Source: Acidobacteriota bacterium (GTDB taxonomy: Bacteria; Acidobacteriota; Vicinamibacteria; Vicinamibacterales; 2-12-FULL-66-21). Taken from it: a stretch of 5,571 nucleotides of DNA. Positions 1-5,489 of this stretch are shown one piece after another. The notes beneath the pieces are model-generated. The model did no database searches, was not told where the DNA came from, and was given only the letters and a program-made list of their open reading frames with translations. The stretch covers positions 1 through 5,571 of the forward strand of contig JAIVJE010000082.1 of NCBI GenBank assembly GCA_020200195.1, read 5' to 3'. Both the position numbers and the translations under genes were made by a program. The first letter of the stretch is position 1, and each line of letters opens with the position of its first letter.

Positions 1-338
1 CAGATCACCGCGATGGAGTGGGACGGCGCTGTGCGGCGGGTAGGTACAAGAGCCGGAACAACGAGACCGTCCCGCCTCTTCGAGTTGACACCTGAGGTCG
101 AGCAACTTTTGTCGCGAGCCTATATTCCCCTCCTCACACATCTGCTCGATGTATTTGCCGCCGGGATCCCCCCGCGTCAGTTGGACGCGTTTCTGCGAGG
201 GGCGGGGAGGAAGCTCGCCGATGAGCTGTCGTCCAGACGACTTCAGGTAACCTGCGGTCGCGAGTTCTGGCAGCCAGCGCGCTGCTGAACGATCAGTGGT
301 ACGCCGAGTGCTTACTCCGATCGCACGAAGATCATTGA
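1..338 (+). pseudogene. Frameshifted 3' remnant of a winged-helix transcriptional regulator (COG2345/SufR-like)
   Basis: The frame is open from base 1, so the gene begins upstream; the ATG at 13 is probably internal, because the residues before it (QITA) continue a recognition-helix-like segment. Frame 1 reads a wing-like stretch (TTRPSRLFELTPEVEQL, about 58-108), then a helical region ending LADELSS, and hits a stop at 286-288. Family members usually continue with a G-(D/N)-LR-x-RV-x-A-x-x-LLN segment. That segment is present here, but in frame 3: GNLRSRVLAASALLND from 246. Frame 3 is closed upstream by TGA at 222-224 and stops at 336-338, so the shift lies between about 225 and 246. Even after joining the frames, the usual C-terminal effector domain seems missing. 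In this family the N-terminal domain binds DNA. A sequencing error could explain the shift but not the early stop. Family assignment is from recalled similarity. Confidence 0.6.
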
Positions 339-342
339 GGAG
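337..342 (+). promoter_or_regulatory. Ribosome binding site of the SRPBCC gene
   Basis: GAGGAG lies 7 bases before the ATG at 350 and decides that start over an in-frame GTG at 296, which has no such site. It overlaps the frame-3 stop (336-338) of the regulator remnant, as expected for genes that were once translated in series. Confidence 0.8.
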
Positions 343-349
343 TGTGACC

Positions 350-1099
350 ATGCCCCCCACCGATACGGCTGTCGTCGACAGGAACGCGCACCGGGTAGTC
401 GGACGCCTCGGCGATATGGAACGCTGGGGTACCGTCGCGACTGCCTCAGCCTTGATCGCCTACGGCATGAGTCGCCGGTCCGTTCGCGGGGTGTGTCTGG
501 CCGTTGCAGCTACTCCGCTCGCGTACCGGGGTCTCGCCGGGCGCTGGCCGCCGTACCTGAGCTCTGTGATTGGGCCTGGTCATGGATCCGACACGCGTGT
601 GGCGCTTTCGGGTGATCGAGGCATTCACGTTCGTGAATCGGTTCGCATCGAGAGGCCGCTCGGGGAGGTCTATCGCTTCTGGCGTCAACTCGAGAATCTC
701 CCTCGATTCATGACGGCGCTCGAGCGTGTCACCGAACTCGGCGATGGCCGGTCGCATTGGGTGGCCAAGGGTCCCGGCGGCATGCGGGTGGAGTGGAACG
801 CCGAGATCGTCAACGAAGTCGAGAACAAGGTCATCGGCTGGCGATCGCTCCCGGACGCAGATGTGGTCACCGCGGGATCGGTGAATTTCGATGCCGTGCG
901 GGGCGGGCGGAGCACTCAGATCTCGGTTCACCTTCAGTATGCGCCGCCGGCCGGCCGTATGGGCGCGCTCGTGGCGGCAGTGGCAGGCCGCGAACCATCG
1001 CAGACCATCCGCGAAGATCTCCGTCGTCTCAAGCAGCTGCTCGAGGCTGGTGAGATCCCGCGAGCATCATCCCAGCAAACATCAGGGAGCCGACGATGA
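350..1099 (+). CDS. DUF2892-SRPBCC fusion membrane protein
   Basis: The product is 249 residues. Residues about 11-70 resemble the YgaP-like DUF2892 membrane domain: a short lead (NAHRVVGRLGDMERW) followed by two hydrophobic segments at about 27-40 and 46-64. Residues about 94-232 look like an SRPBCC (START/polyketide cyclase-like) domain. It begins ESVRIERPLGEVYRFW, continues with the NLPRFM segment after the first strand, has a WVAKGPGG and VEWNAEIV centre and an IGWRSLPDAD turn, and ends in a long helix (TIREDLRRLKQLLEAGEIPR). SRPBCC folds hold hydrophobic ligands in a deep cavity; the ligand here is unknown. The likely arrangement is a membrane-anchored binding domain on the cytoplasmic side, by inference. 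The start at 350 is set by GAGGAG at 337-342. Its stop overlaps the next gene's ATG (ATGA, 1096-1099), so the two are probably co-translated and may work together. No enzymatic residues can be assigned. Confidence 0.85.
   Translation: MPPTDTAVVDRNAHRVVGRLGDMERWGTVATASALIAYGMSRRSVRGVCLAVAATPLAYRGLAGRWPPYLSSVIGPGHGSDTRVALSGDRGIHVRESVRIERPLGEVYRFWRQLENLPRFMTALERVTELGDGRSHWVAKGPGGMRVEWNAEIVNEVENKVIGWRSLPDADVVTAGSVNFDAVRGGRSTQISVHLQYAPPAGRMGALVAAVAGREPSQTIREDLRRLKQLLEAGEIPRASSQQTSGSRR
1084..1089 (+). promoter_or_regulatory. Ribosome binding site of the dehydrogenase gene
   Basis: AGGGAG lies 6 bases before the ATG at 1096, inside the last codons of the upstream gene. Together with the ATGA overlap it supports translational coupling. 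Confidence 0.75.
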
Positions 1100-2268
1100 A
1101 AGGCGTGTGCTATTACGGCAAGGAGGACGTTCGCGTCGAGAACGTTCCGGACCCGACCATTCTGAACCCACGCGACGCTATCGTGAAGATCACCGCTACT
1201 GCTATCTGCGGCTCTGACCTGCACATTTATGGCGGCTATATCCCGACGATGCAGAAAGGTGACGTCCTGGGGCACGAGTTCATGGGGGAGGTCGTGGAGG
1301 TCGGCAACGGAAACACTCGTCTTCAGATCGGCGACCGCGTCGTCGTGCCATTCACGATTGCTTGCGGACATTGCTATTTCTGCAAAGAGGAGCTCTGGTC
1401 TCTTTGCGACAACTCCAACCCGAATGCCTGGATGGCGGAGAAGCTCAGTGGCTTCGCCGGCTCGGGTCTGTTTGGCTACTCGCACATGTATGGCGGGTAC
1501 CCCGGCGGGCAGGCTGAATACGCGCGGGTACCGTTTTCAGACGTCGGGCCGATCAAGGTCCCGGAGTCGCTGTCCGATGAGCAGGTCCTGTTTCTCTCCG
1601 ACATCTTTCCGACCGGGTATATGGCCGCCGAGAACTGCCAGATCAAGCCGGGTGACACCATTGCCGTCTGGGGTTGCGGTCCGGTCGGTCAATTCGCGAT
1701 CAAGAGCGCGTATCTGCTCGGCGCGGAGCGGGTCATTGCCATCGATCGATTTCCTGAACGGCTTGCGATGGCCGCCTCCCAAGGAAAGGCCGAGATCCTG
1801 AACTATTCAGAGGTCGACGTCCCGGAGGTCCTGCGGGCGCTGACCGGCGGCCAGGGTCCGGACGCCTGCATCGACGCGGTGGGCCTCGAGTCGCACGGGA
1901 CCACGCTGGACGCATGGTACGACCGGGCGAAGACGTCGATGTATCTGGCGACCGATCGACCGCATGCGCTGCGACAAGCGATCACCGCGTGCCGCAAAGG
2001 TGGCACCGTCTCGATTCCTGGCGTCTATGGCGGATGGCTCGACAAGTTCCCGCTCGGCGCCGCGTTCGCCAAAGGGCTCACGCTCAAGATGGGCCAGACG
2101 CACGTCCACAAGTATCTGCCCGTGCTGCTCCAGCGCATCGAGCGCGGGGACATCGATCCATCGTTCGTCATCACGCACCGAGTGACCCTCGACGACGCGC
2201 CAACGATGTATCGAACGTTCCGGGAGAAACAGGACCACTGCATCAAAGTGGTCATGAAGCTTCATTAG
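1096..2268 (+). CDS. Zinc-dependent alcohol dehydrogenase, glutathione-independent formaldehyde dehydrogenase-like
   Basis: The product is 390 residues, close to the roughly 400 of the bacterial glutathione-independent formaldehyde dehydrogenase branch of medium-chain dehydrogenases. Visible features, in order: catalytic zinc region ICGSDLH (C38) and GHEFMGE (H60, E61); structural zinc cysteines C90, C93, C96 and C104; a GYPGGQAEY insertion typical of this branch; LSDIFPTGY with D169, which in the formaldehyde dehydrogenase branch supplies the third catalytic zinc ligand; a Rossmann motif GCGPVG (193-198); and D217 at the end of the second strand, which favours NAD over NADP. All key residues are present. 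The enzyme should oxidise an alcohol or aldehyde with NAD in the cytoplasm; some relatives keep NAD tightly bound and dismutate aldehydes. Many related proteins carry the formaldehyde name without proof, so the substrate is open. It overlaps the SRPBCC gene by 4 bases and ends 13 bases from a convergent gene. Confidence 0.92.
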   Translation: MKGVCYYGKEDVRVENVPDPTILNPRDAIVKITATAICGSDLHIYGGYIPTMQKGDVLGHEFMGEVVEVGNGNTRLQIGDRVVVPFTIACGHCYFCKEELWSLCDNSNPNAWMAEKLSGFAGSGLFGYSHMYGGYPGGQAEYARVPFSDVGPIKVPESLSDEQVLFLSDIFPTGYMAAENCQIKPGDTIAVWGCGPVGQFAIKSAYLLGAERVIAIDRFPERLAMAASQGKAEILNYSEVDVPEVLRALTGGQGPDACIDAVGLESHGTTLDAWYDRAKTSMYLATDRPHALRQAITACRKGGTVSIPGVYGGWLDKFPLGAAFAKGLTLKMGQTHVHKYLPVLLQRIERGDIDPSFVITHRVTLDDAPTMYRTFREKQDHCIKVVMKLH

Positions 2269-2281
2269 GCGTTGATGCCGG

Positions 2282-3202
2282 TCAGCGCGCCATTCGCGCG
2301 AGTTCCGCTTCGGCGGCGATGTAGCCGAACGCGGGCCATAGCGCGGTCTGACCCTCGACGATGCGTCTGAGCACCTCGACCGCTTGATCGCGGCGGCCGT
2401 TATAAAGGTGCCAGTTGGCGATGCCGTATCCTATCGTCACCGCGTCCAGCCCGGCGTTGGCGGCGGACATCAGCGCGTCGGCCTTCTCAACGCCCTTGTA
2501 CATCAGCAGCAGCTTGTGATACGAGGCGTTCTCGATGATCTCCATCGACGGCGTAATCGTCTCCAGCACCTGCCGCGCCTCGCCCTGCCGATCCAGCCGC
2601 CGTAGCGTCATATACAACCAGTGACTGGTGGCGACGCGCATGTCGTCGTTCTTCGAGAACCGCATGCACTCGCGGTATGCGTCGAGCGCCGCGCCGAAGT
2701 CACCTTTCAGGTAATGCGCTAGTCCGAGGTGATAGTAGACGTTCGAGTTCAGTGTACTGGTCGGGATGTTGCGCGCGTTGGGCTGTCCATCCGGCTCCAC
2801 GTCATCTGCGCGTTGCGCCACAAGATCGGCCGCTCGCTTCAGGTCCGCCACCGCGCGCTCCAGCTCCCGCACCGAAATGTACCGGTGGCCCCGGTGCCGG
2901 TACATCCGCGCATCGTCCGGATGTTTCTTGATGCCCTCGCCGAAGATGTCGATCGCCTCTCGAAATCGTCCCAGGTAGGCAGTACGGCGGCCCAGCCAGA
3001 TGATCGCGTCGGCATCATCCGGATTGCGGCGGTGATCGGCTGCCGCTTTGGCCAGGTTCTCCTCGAGCAGTTTCCGCGCGTCCGCGGCTACCGCCGAGGA
3101 GGTCAGCGGCTTCCCGAGCAATGAGGTCGCCTCAGGCGTGGCGGTCTGGTTCCACGCGCACAGCAGCGTCATCAGCGCCAGGTTGTAGATCGGTATAAAC
3201 AC
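2282..3202 (-). CDS. Exported tetratricopeptide-repeat protein, function unknown
   Basis: The product is 306 residues and starts at a GTG (3202-3200), with GAGGT at 3213-3209 six bases before it and an in-frame stop just upstream, so no longer start is possible. Residues 2-16 are hydrophobic (FIPIYNLALMTLLCAW), suggesting a signal peptide or anchor, but the usual positive N-terminal charge is absent. C15 follows L14, so it is not a proper lipobox. TPR-like helical pairs are seen at about 64-97 (IIWLGRRTAYLGRFREAIDIF), 98-131 (YRHRGHRYISVRELERAVADL), 153-187 (YYHLGLAHYLKGDFGAALDAY), and more weakly at 190-220 and 257-290. Between them lies a conserved-looking linker, VEPDGQPNARNIPTST (135-150). 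TPRs bind proteins or peptides, so this is probably a periplasmic or envelope scaffold; no enzyme domain is visible. It is transcribed away from hsp20 and toward the dehydrogenase. I recall similar proteins in Acidobacteriota, without known function. Confidence 0.85.
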   Translation of the reverse strand: MFIPIYNLALMTLLCAWNQTATPEATSLLGKPLTSSAVAADARKLLEENLAKAAADHRRNPDDADAIIWLGRRTAYLGRFREAIDIFGEGIKKHPDDARMYRHRGHRYISVRELERAVADLKRAADLVAQRADDVEPDGQPNARNIPTSTLNSNVYYHLGLAHYLKGDFGAALDAYRECMRFSKNDDMRVATSHWLYMTLRRLDRQGEARQVLETITPSMEIIENASYHKLLLMYKGVEKADALMSAANAGLDAVTIGYGIANWHLYNGRRDQAVEVLRRIVEGQTALWPAFGYIAAEAELARMAR

Positions 3203-3208
3203 AGGCGT

Positions 3209-3213
3209 ACCTC
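3209..3213 (-). promoter_or_regulatory. Ribosome binding site supporting the GTG start of the TPR gene
   Basis: On the minus strand GAGGT ends six bases before the GTG at 3202-3200. It supports this unusual start codon over the internal ATG (codon 11), which would remove most of the signal segment. Confidence 0.65.
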
Positions 3214-3276
3214 ACAATAACCAAAATCTGTTGTGTTCGGATTTTTTACGGCTATGGCACGTACTTATACGCCTCT

Positions 3277-3295
3277 ACGCGCCGGATGCGCGCGT
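3277..3295. repeat. Short inverted repeat in the divergent intergenic region
   Basis: ACGCGC (3277-3282) and GCGCGT (3290-3295) are perfect inverted copies around a 7-base centre. The site lies about 90 bases before the hsp20 start and about 75 before the TPR start, so it could be an operator or activator site. In GC-rich DNA a 6-base repeat can occur by chance. Confidence 0.3.
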
Positions 3296-3320
3296 TCATG
3301 GTGAAAATCGCCGGCTTCTT

Positions 3321-3337
3321 TTGGCACGGAAAATGGT
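3321..3337 (+). promoter_or_regulatory. Possible sigma-54-type promoter of hsp20
   Basis: The sequence TTGGCACGGAAAATGGT matches the -24 part of the sigma-54 consensus (YTGGCACGR) completely. At the -12 part it reads ATGG instead of TTGC, so the normally invariant C is replaced by G. Spacing between the two elements is correct. Transcription would begin near 3347 and leave a leader of about 38 bases before the ATG at 3385. The -12 mismatch makes this a candidate only. Confidence 0.35.
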
Positions 3338-3371
3338 CGTATGTTTCATCGATCCGGAACGACAAAAATAC

Positions 3372-3377
3372 GGGAGG
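3372..3377 (+). promoter_or_regulatory. Ribosome binding site of hsp20
   Basis: GGGAGG lies 7 bases before the ATG at 3385 and identifies that start rather than the in-frame ATG at 3286. Confidence 0.85.
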
Positions 3378-3384
3378 TTTCATC

Positions 3385-4023
3385 ATGGCTGAACAGAAAG
3401 GGACCGCGGTCTCACAACCGCAGAGGCAGCACGAGGATCGGCAGGCCGGCCGCAACTCGAGCTCGGGCCTGGAGCGCAGCCAACAACGGGGCGAACAGGG
3501 ATTGGACCGTTGGGGCGCATTCCCGGAGCGGTTCGCCTCCGGCCCGTTTGAGTTCATGCGCCGCATGACCGACGAAATGGATCGCGTCTTCGATCGGGTG
3601 TTCGATGATTTCGGGTTGGGACGCCGTTCATCGACGCCGCGGAGTTTGTTCAGCGCGCGGCCGGTTGCGCGCGAGTCCCTCTGGTCGCCGCGCATCGAGG
3701 CGTTTCAGAAGGAAGACAAGTTCATCGTCCGTGCTGAATTGCCGGGCCTGAAAAAAGAGGACGTCGAGATCAACATCACCGACGACGTGATCACCATACA
3801 GGGCCAGCGACGGCACGAACAGGAAGAGCAGAGGGAAGGGTTCTATCACAGCGAGCGGTCATACGGCGGCTTCTATCGTACCATTCCGCTGCCGGAAGGC
3901 GTCCTGACGGACACAGCCGATGCCTCGTTCAGGGACGGTGTGCTGGAAATCAAGATACAGGCGCCGCCTAATGAAGTGAGCCGAGGGAGAAAGCTGGAGA
4001 TCAAGGAAGGATCAGCGAAGTAG
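3385..4023 (+). CDS. Hsp20-family small heat-shock protein
   Basis: The product is 212 residues, longer than the usual 140-170 because of an extended N-terminal arm. Residues 1-45 are polar and rich in Q, R, E and S, probably disordered. Residues 54-79 form a helix typical of the family (PFEFMRRMTDEMDRVFDRVF). The alpha-crystallin domain spans about 100-196: SPRIEAFQKEDKFIVRAELPG, KKEDVEINITDDVITIQGQR, the loop EEQREGFYHSERSYGGFYRTIPLPEGV, and the hallmark GVLEI at 185-189. The C-terminal tail holds LEI (204-206), matching the I/V/L-x-I/V/L motif that docks into a neighbouring subunit. Such proteins form oligomers in the cytoplasm and hold unfolding proteins in an ATP-independent way for later refolding. 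The start is set by GGGAGG at 3372-3377. It stands alone as a transcription unit, with a candidate sigma-54-like element before it and a strong hairpin 11 bases after its stop. Confidence 0.95.
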   Translation: MAEQKGTAVSQPQRQHEDRQAGRNSSSGLERSQQRGEQGLDRWGAFPERFASGPFEFMRRMTDEMDRVFDRVFDDFGLGRRSSTPRSLFSARPVARESLWSPRIEAFQKEDKFIVRAELPGLKKEDVEINITDDVITIQGQRRHEQEEQREGFYHSERSYGGFYRTIPLPEGVLTDTADASFRDGVLEIKIQAPPNEVSRGRKLEIKEGSAK

Positions 4024-4034
4024 TTCCGCCCGAA

Positions 4035-4080
4035 GGGGTTCCGCACGATCGTTCTGCACGTTCGGTCGTGCGGGATACCC
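4035..4080 (+). terminator. Strong hairpin after hsp20, possible terminator without a T tract
   Basis: Bases 4041-4051 (CCGCACGATCG) pair with 4063-4073 (CGGTCGTGCGG) in an 11-base-pair stem with a single G-U pair and an 11-base loop. The stem can extend outward through 4035-4040 and 4074-4080 with wobble pairs and one bulged base. It begins 11 bases after the hsp20 stop codon. No T run follows, so it is not a classical intrinsic terminator; it may stabilise the hsp20 mRNA 3' end, terminate weakly or attenuate transcription into the MATE gene. It covers the possible GTG start at 4068. Confidence 0.55.
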
Positions 4081-4088
4081 TTAGCTGG

Positions 4089-5489
4089 ATGAGATCACCC
4101 TCGGGCATTCGACCCCTTACGACCATACCCAACATCACAAGCTTGCGCGACGAGTTTCGTCCAATGCTCGTCCTCGCTGTCCCCGTCGTCCTCGCGGAAC
4201 TGGGCTGGATGGCGATGGGGATTGTGGACACATTAATGGTCGGACGGCTGAGCCCCGAGGCGATCGGCGCCGTGGGTATCGGGAGCTCGCTGTTCATGGC
4301 CGTCGGCATTTTCGCGATGGGCCTGCTGCTGGGGCTCGATACGCTCGTGTCGCAGGCGTTCGGGGCCGGCCGGCTGGACGACTGCCATCGCTGGCTTCAC
4401 CACGGCATCTTCACGAGCGTGGTGTTGACCGTGCCGCTGATGCTCGTGCTCTGGGCCATCTCCGCGGGGCTCGACGGATGGGGCCTCGACGCAGGTGTTC
4501 TTACGCTGACGAAGCCGTACCTGGACGCTTTGACGTGGAGCGTCCTGCCGCTGTTGTTGTACGCGTCCTTCAGGCGTTACCTGCAGGGTATGAGCGTCGT
4601 GCGGCCGGTTATGGCGGCGCTCGTTGGCGCGAACCTGATCAACATCGTGGTCAATTGGGTGCTGATCTTCGGCAAGTTCGGCGCGCCCGCACTGGGTGTG
4701 GCCGGGGCAGCCTGGGCAACGGTCTTTTCGCGGGTGGTCATGGCGGGCTACCTGGGCATTGTGATTGTCATGCGCGAGCGTGCGAGCCGGCCAGGGCTCT
4801 TTGAAACCTCCCTGCGTATCGACGTGGGCTGGTTGCGACGGTTGTTCATGCTCGGGTTTCCCGCTGCGATGCAGGTCACGTTGGAGGTAGGGGTGTTCGC
4901 GGCAGCCACGGCGCTGGCGGGACGGCTCGTGCCGACGCAACTCGCCGCTCACCAGATAGCGATCAATATGGCGGCGCTGACCTTCATGGTCCCGCTCGGT
5001 GTGGCGTCGGCTGGTGCGGTGCGGGTCGGCCACGCCGTCGGCCGCGGGGATCCTGGCGGGGCTGCGCGCGCCGGCTGGACCGCCCTGCTCTTCGGCACCG
5101 CATTCATGGCGTGCGCGGCGGCCGCCTTTCTGCTGATGCCGAGAATGCTCATCGGTGCGTTCACCACCGACCCCGGAGTCCTGGCGACTGGCGTTGCGCT
5201 TCTATTCGTGGCGGCGGTGTTTCAATTGTTCGATGGGCTGCAGGGCGTCGCCACGGGCGTGCTGCGCGGTCTTGGCGACACGCGAACACCGATGCTCTGG
5301 AACCTGGCAGGACACTGGGCGATCGGGCTGCCACTCGGATACGCCCTGTGTTTCGCGTTCGGTCTCGGTGTGTCGGGGCTGTGGTGGGGCCTCTCGACCG
5401 GCCTGATCATCTGCGGCATTGCCCTCCTGACCGTATGGATCAGGCGCGTGCGGCACCTAACTTGCTCCGTCGTGGCTCAGGAGGACTGA
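4089..5489 (+). CDS. MATE-family multidrug efflux pump, NorM-like
   Basis: From the ATG at 4089 the product is 466 residues, a normal MATE length, with a pattern consistent with 12 membrane helices. Two homologous halves are visible: MAMGIVDTLMVGRLSPEAIG with LVSQAFGAGR in the first, and AAHQIAINMAALTFMVPLG with VGHAVGRGD in the second. Residues aligning with those important for cation coupling in Vibrio NorM appear present: D47 (GIVDT), E267 (TLEVGVF) and D382 (QLFDGLQ). The pump should export cationic or hydrophobic compounds across the inner membrane using a Na+ or H+ gradient; the substrate cannot be read. The start is uncertain: GTG 4068 lies in a hairpin, ATG 4089, TTG 4143 and ATG 4164 all lack a clear ribosome site, and the family-like region begins only near SLRDEFRPML (from about 4140). 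The true protein may therefore be about 18-25 residues shorter. Its stop overlaps the next start. Confidence 0.93.
   Translation: MRSPSGIRPLTTIPNITSLRDEFRPMLVLAVPVVLAELGWMAMGIVDTLMVGRLSPEAIGAVGIGSSLFMAVGIFAMGLLLGLDTLVSQAFGAGRLDDCHRWLHHGIFTSVVLTVPLMLVLWAISAGLDGWGLDAGVLTLTKPYLDALTWSVLPLLLYASFRRYLQGMSVVRPVMAALVGANLINIVVNWVLIFGKFGAPALGVAGAAWATVFSRVVMAGYLGIVIVMRERASRPGLFETSLRIDVGWLRRLFMLGFPAAMQVTLEVGVFAAATALAGRLVPTQLAAHQIAINMAALTFMVPLGVASAGAVRVGHAVGRGDPGGAARAGWTALLFGTAFMACAAAAFLLMPRMLIGAFTTDPGVLATGVALLFVAAVFQLFDGLQGVATGVLRGLGDTRTPMLWNLAGHWAIGLPLGYALCFAFGLGVSGLWWGLSTGLIICGIALLTVWIRRVRHLTCSVVAQED
5479..5484 (+). promoter_or_regulatory. Ribosome binding site for the gene starting at 5489
   Basis: AGGAGG lies within the last codons of the MATE gene, 4 bases before the ATG at 5489. 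The spacing is a little short but the motif is complete, supporting a genuine downstream gene. Confidence 0.65.

Noticed and set aside
225..250. Programmed -1 frameshift in the regulator
   Set aside because: No X-XXY-YYZ slippery sequence is visible, and the joined product is still truncated.
296..349. Longer start (GTG 296) for the SRPBCC protein
   Set aside because: No ribosome site before it, it overlaps the regulator remnant, and the ATG at 350 has GAGGAG at ideal spacing.
446..931. Minus-strand open frame opposite the SRPBCC gene
   Set aside because: Composition is typical of a shadow and the plus-strand protein has clear domains.
934..1485. Minus-strand open frame across the SRPBCC-dehydrogenase junction
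   Set aside because: It spans two well-supported plus-strand genes and shows no family features.
2286..2300. CGCGC/GCGCG hairpin as a terminator between the convergent genes
   Set aside because: The stem is only 5 base pairs, lies within the TPR coding end, and has no T run on either side.
1914..2324. Plus-strand open frame crossing the end of the dehydrogenase
   Set aside because: Arg-rich shadow reading that runs into the opposing TPR gene, with no domain.
3223..3247. AAAATC/GATTTT repeat followed by T residues, resembling a terminator
   Set aside because: The stem is short and AT-rich, and it lies between divergent genes with no gene ending there.
3286..3384. Longer start (ATG 3286) for Hsp20
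   Set aside because: The added 33 residues do not look like the family, the ATG at 3385 has a strong GGGAGG, and the region contains the candidate promoter.
3203..3384. CIRCE (HrcA) operator before hsp20
   Set aside because: No TTAGCACTC/GAGTGCTAA pair or close variant is present.
4233..5033. Open frame of 266 codons on the minus strand opposite the MATE gene
   Set aside because: It is rich in H, R, Q and P with no recognisable domain, as expected for a shadow frame of a GC-rich membrane-protein gene.
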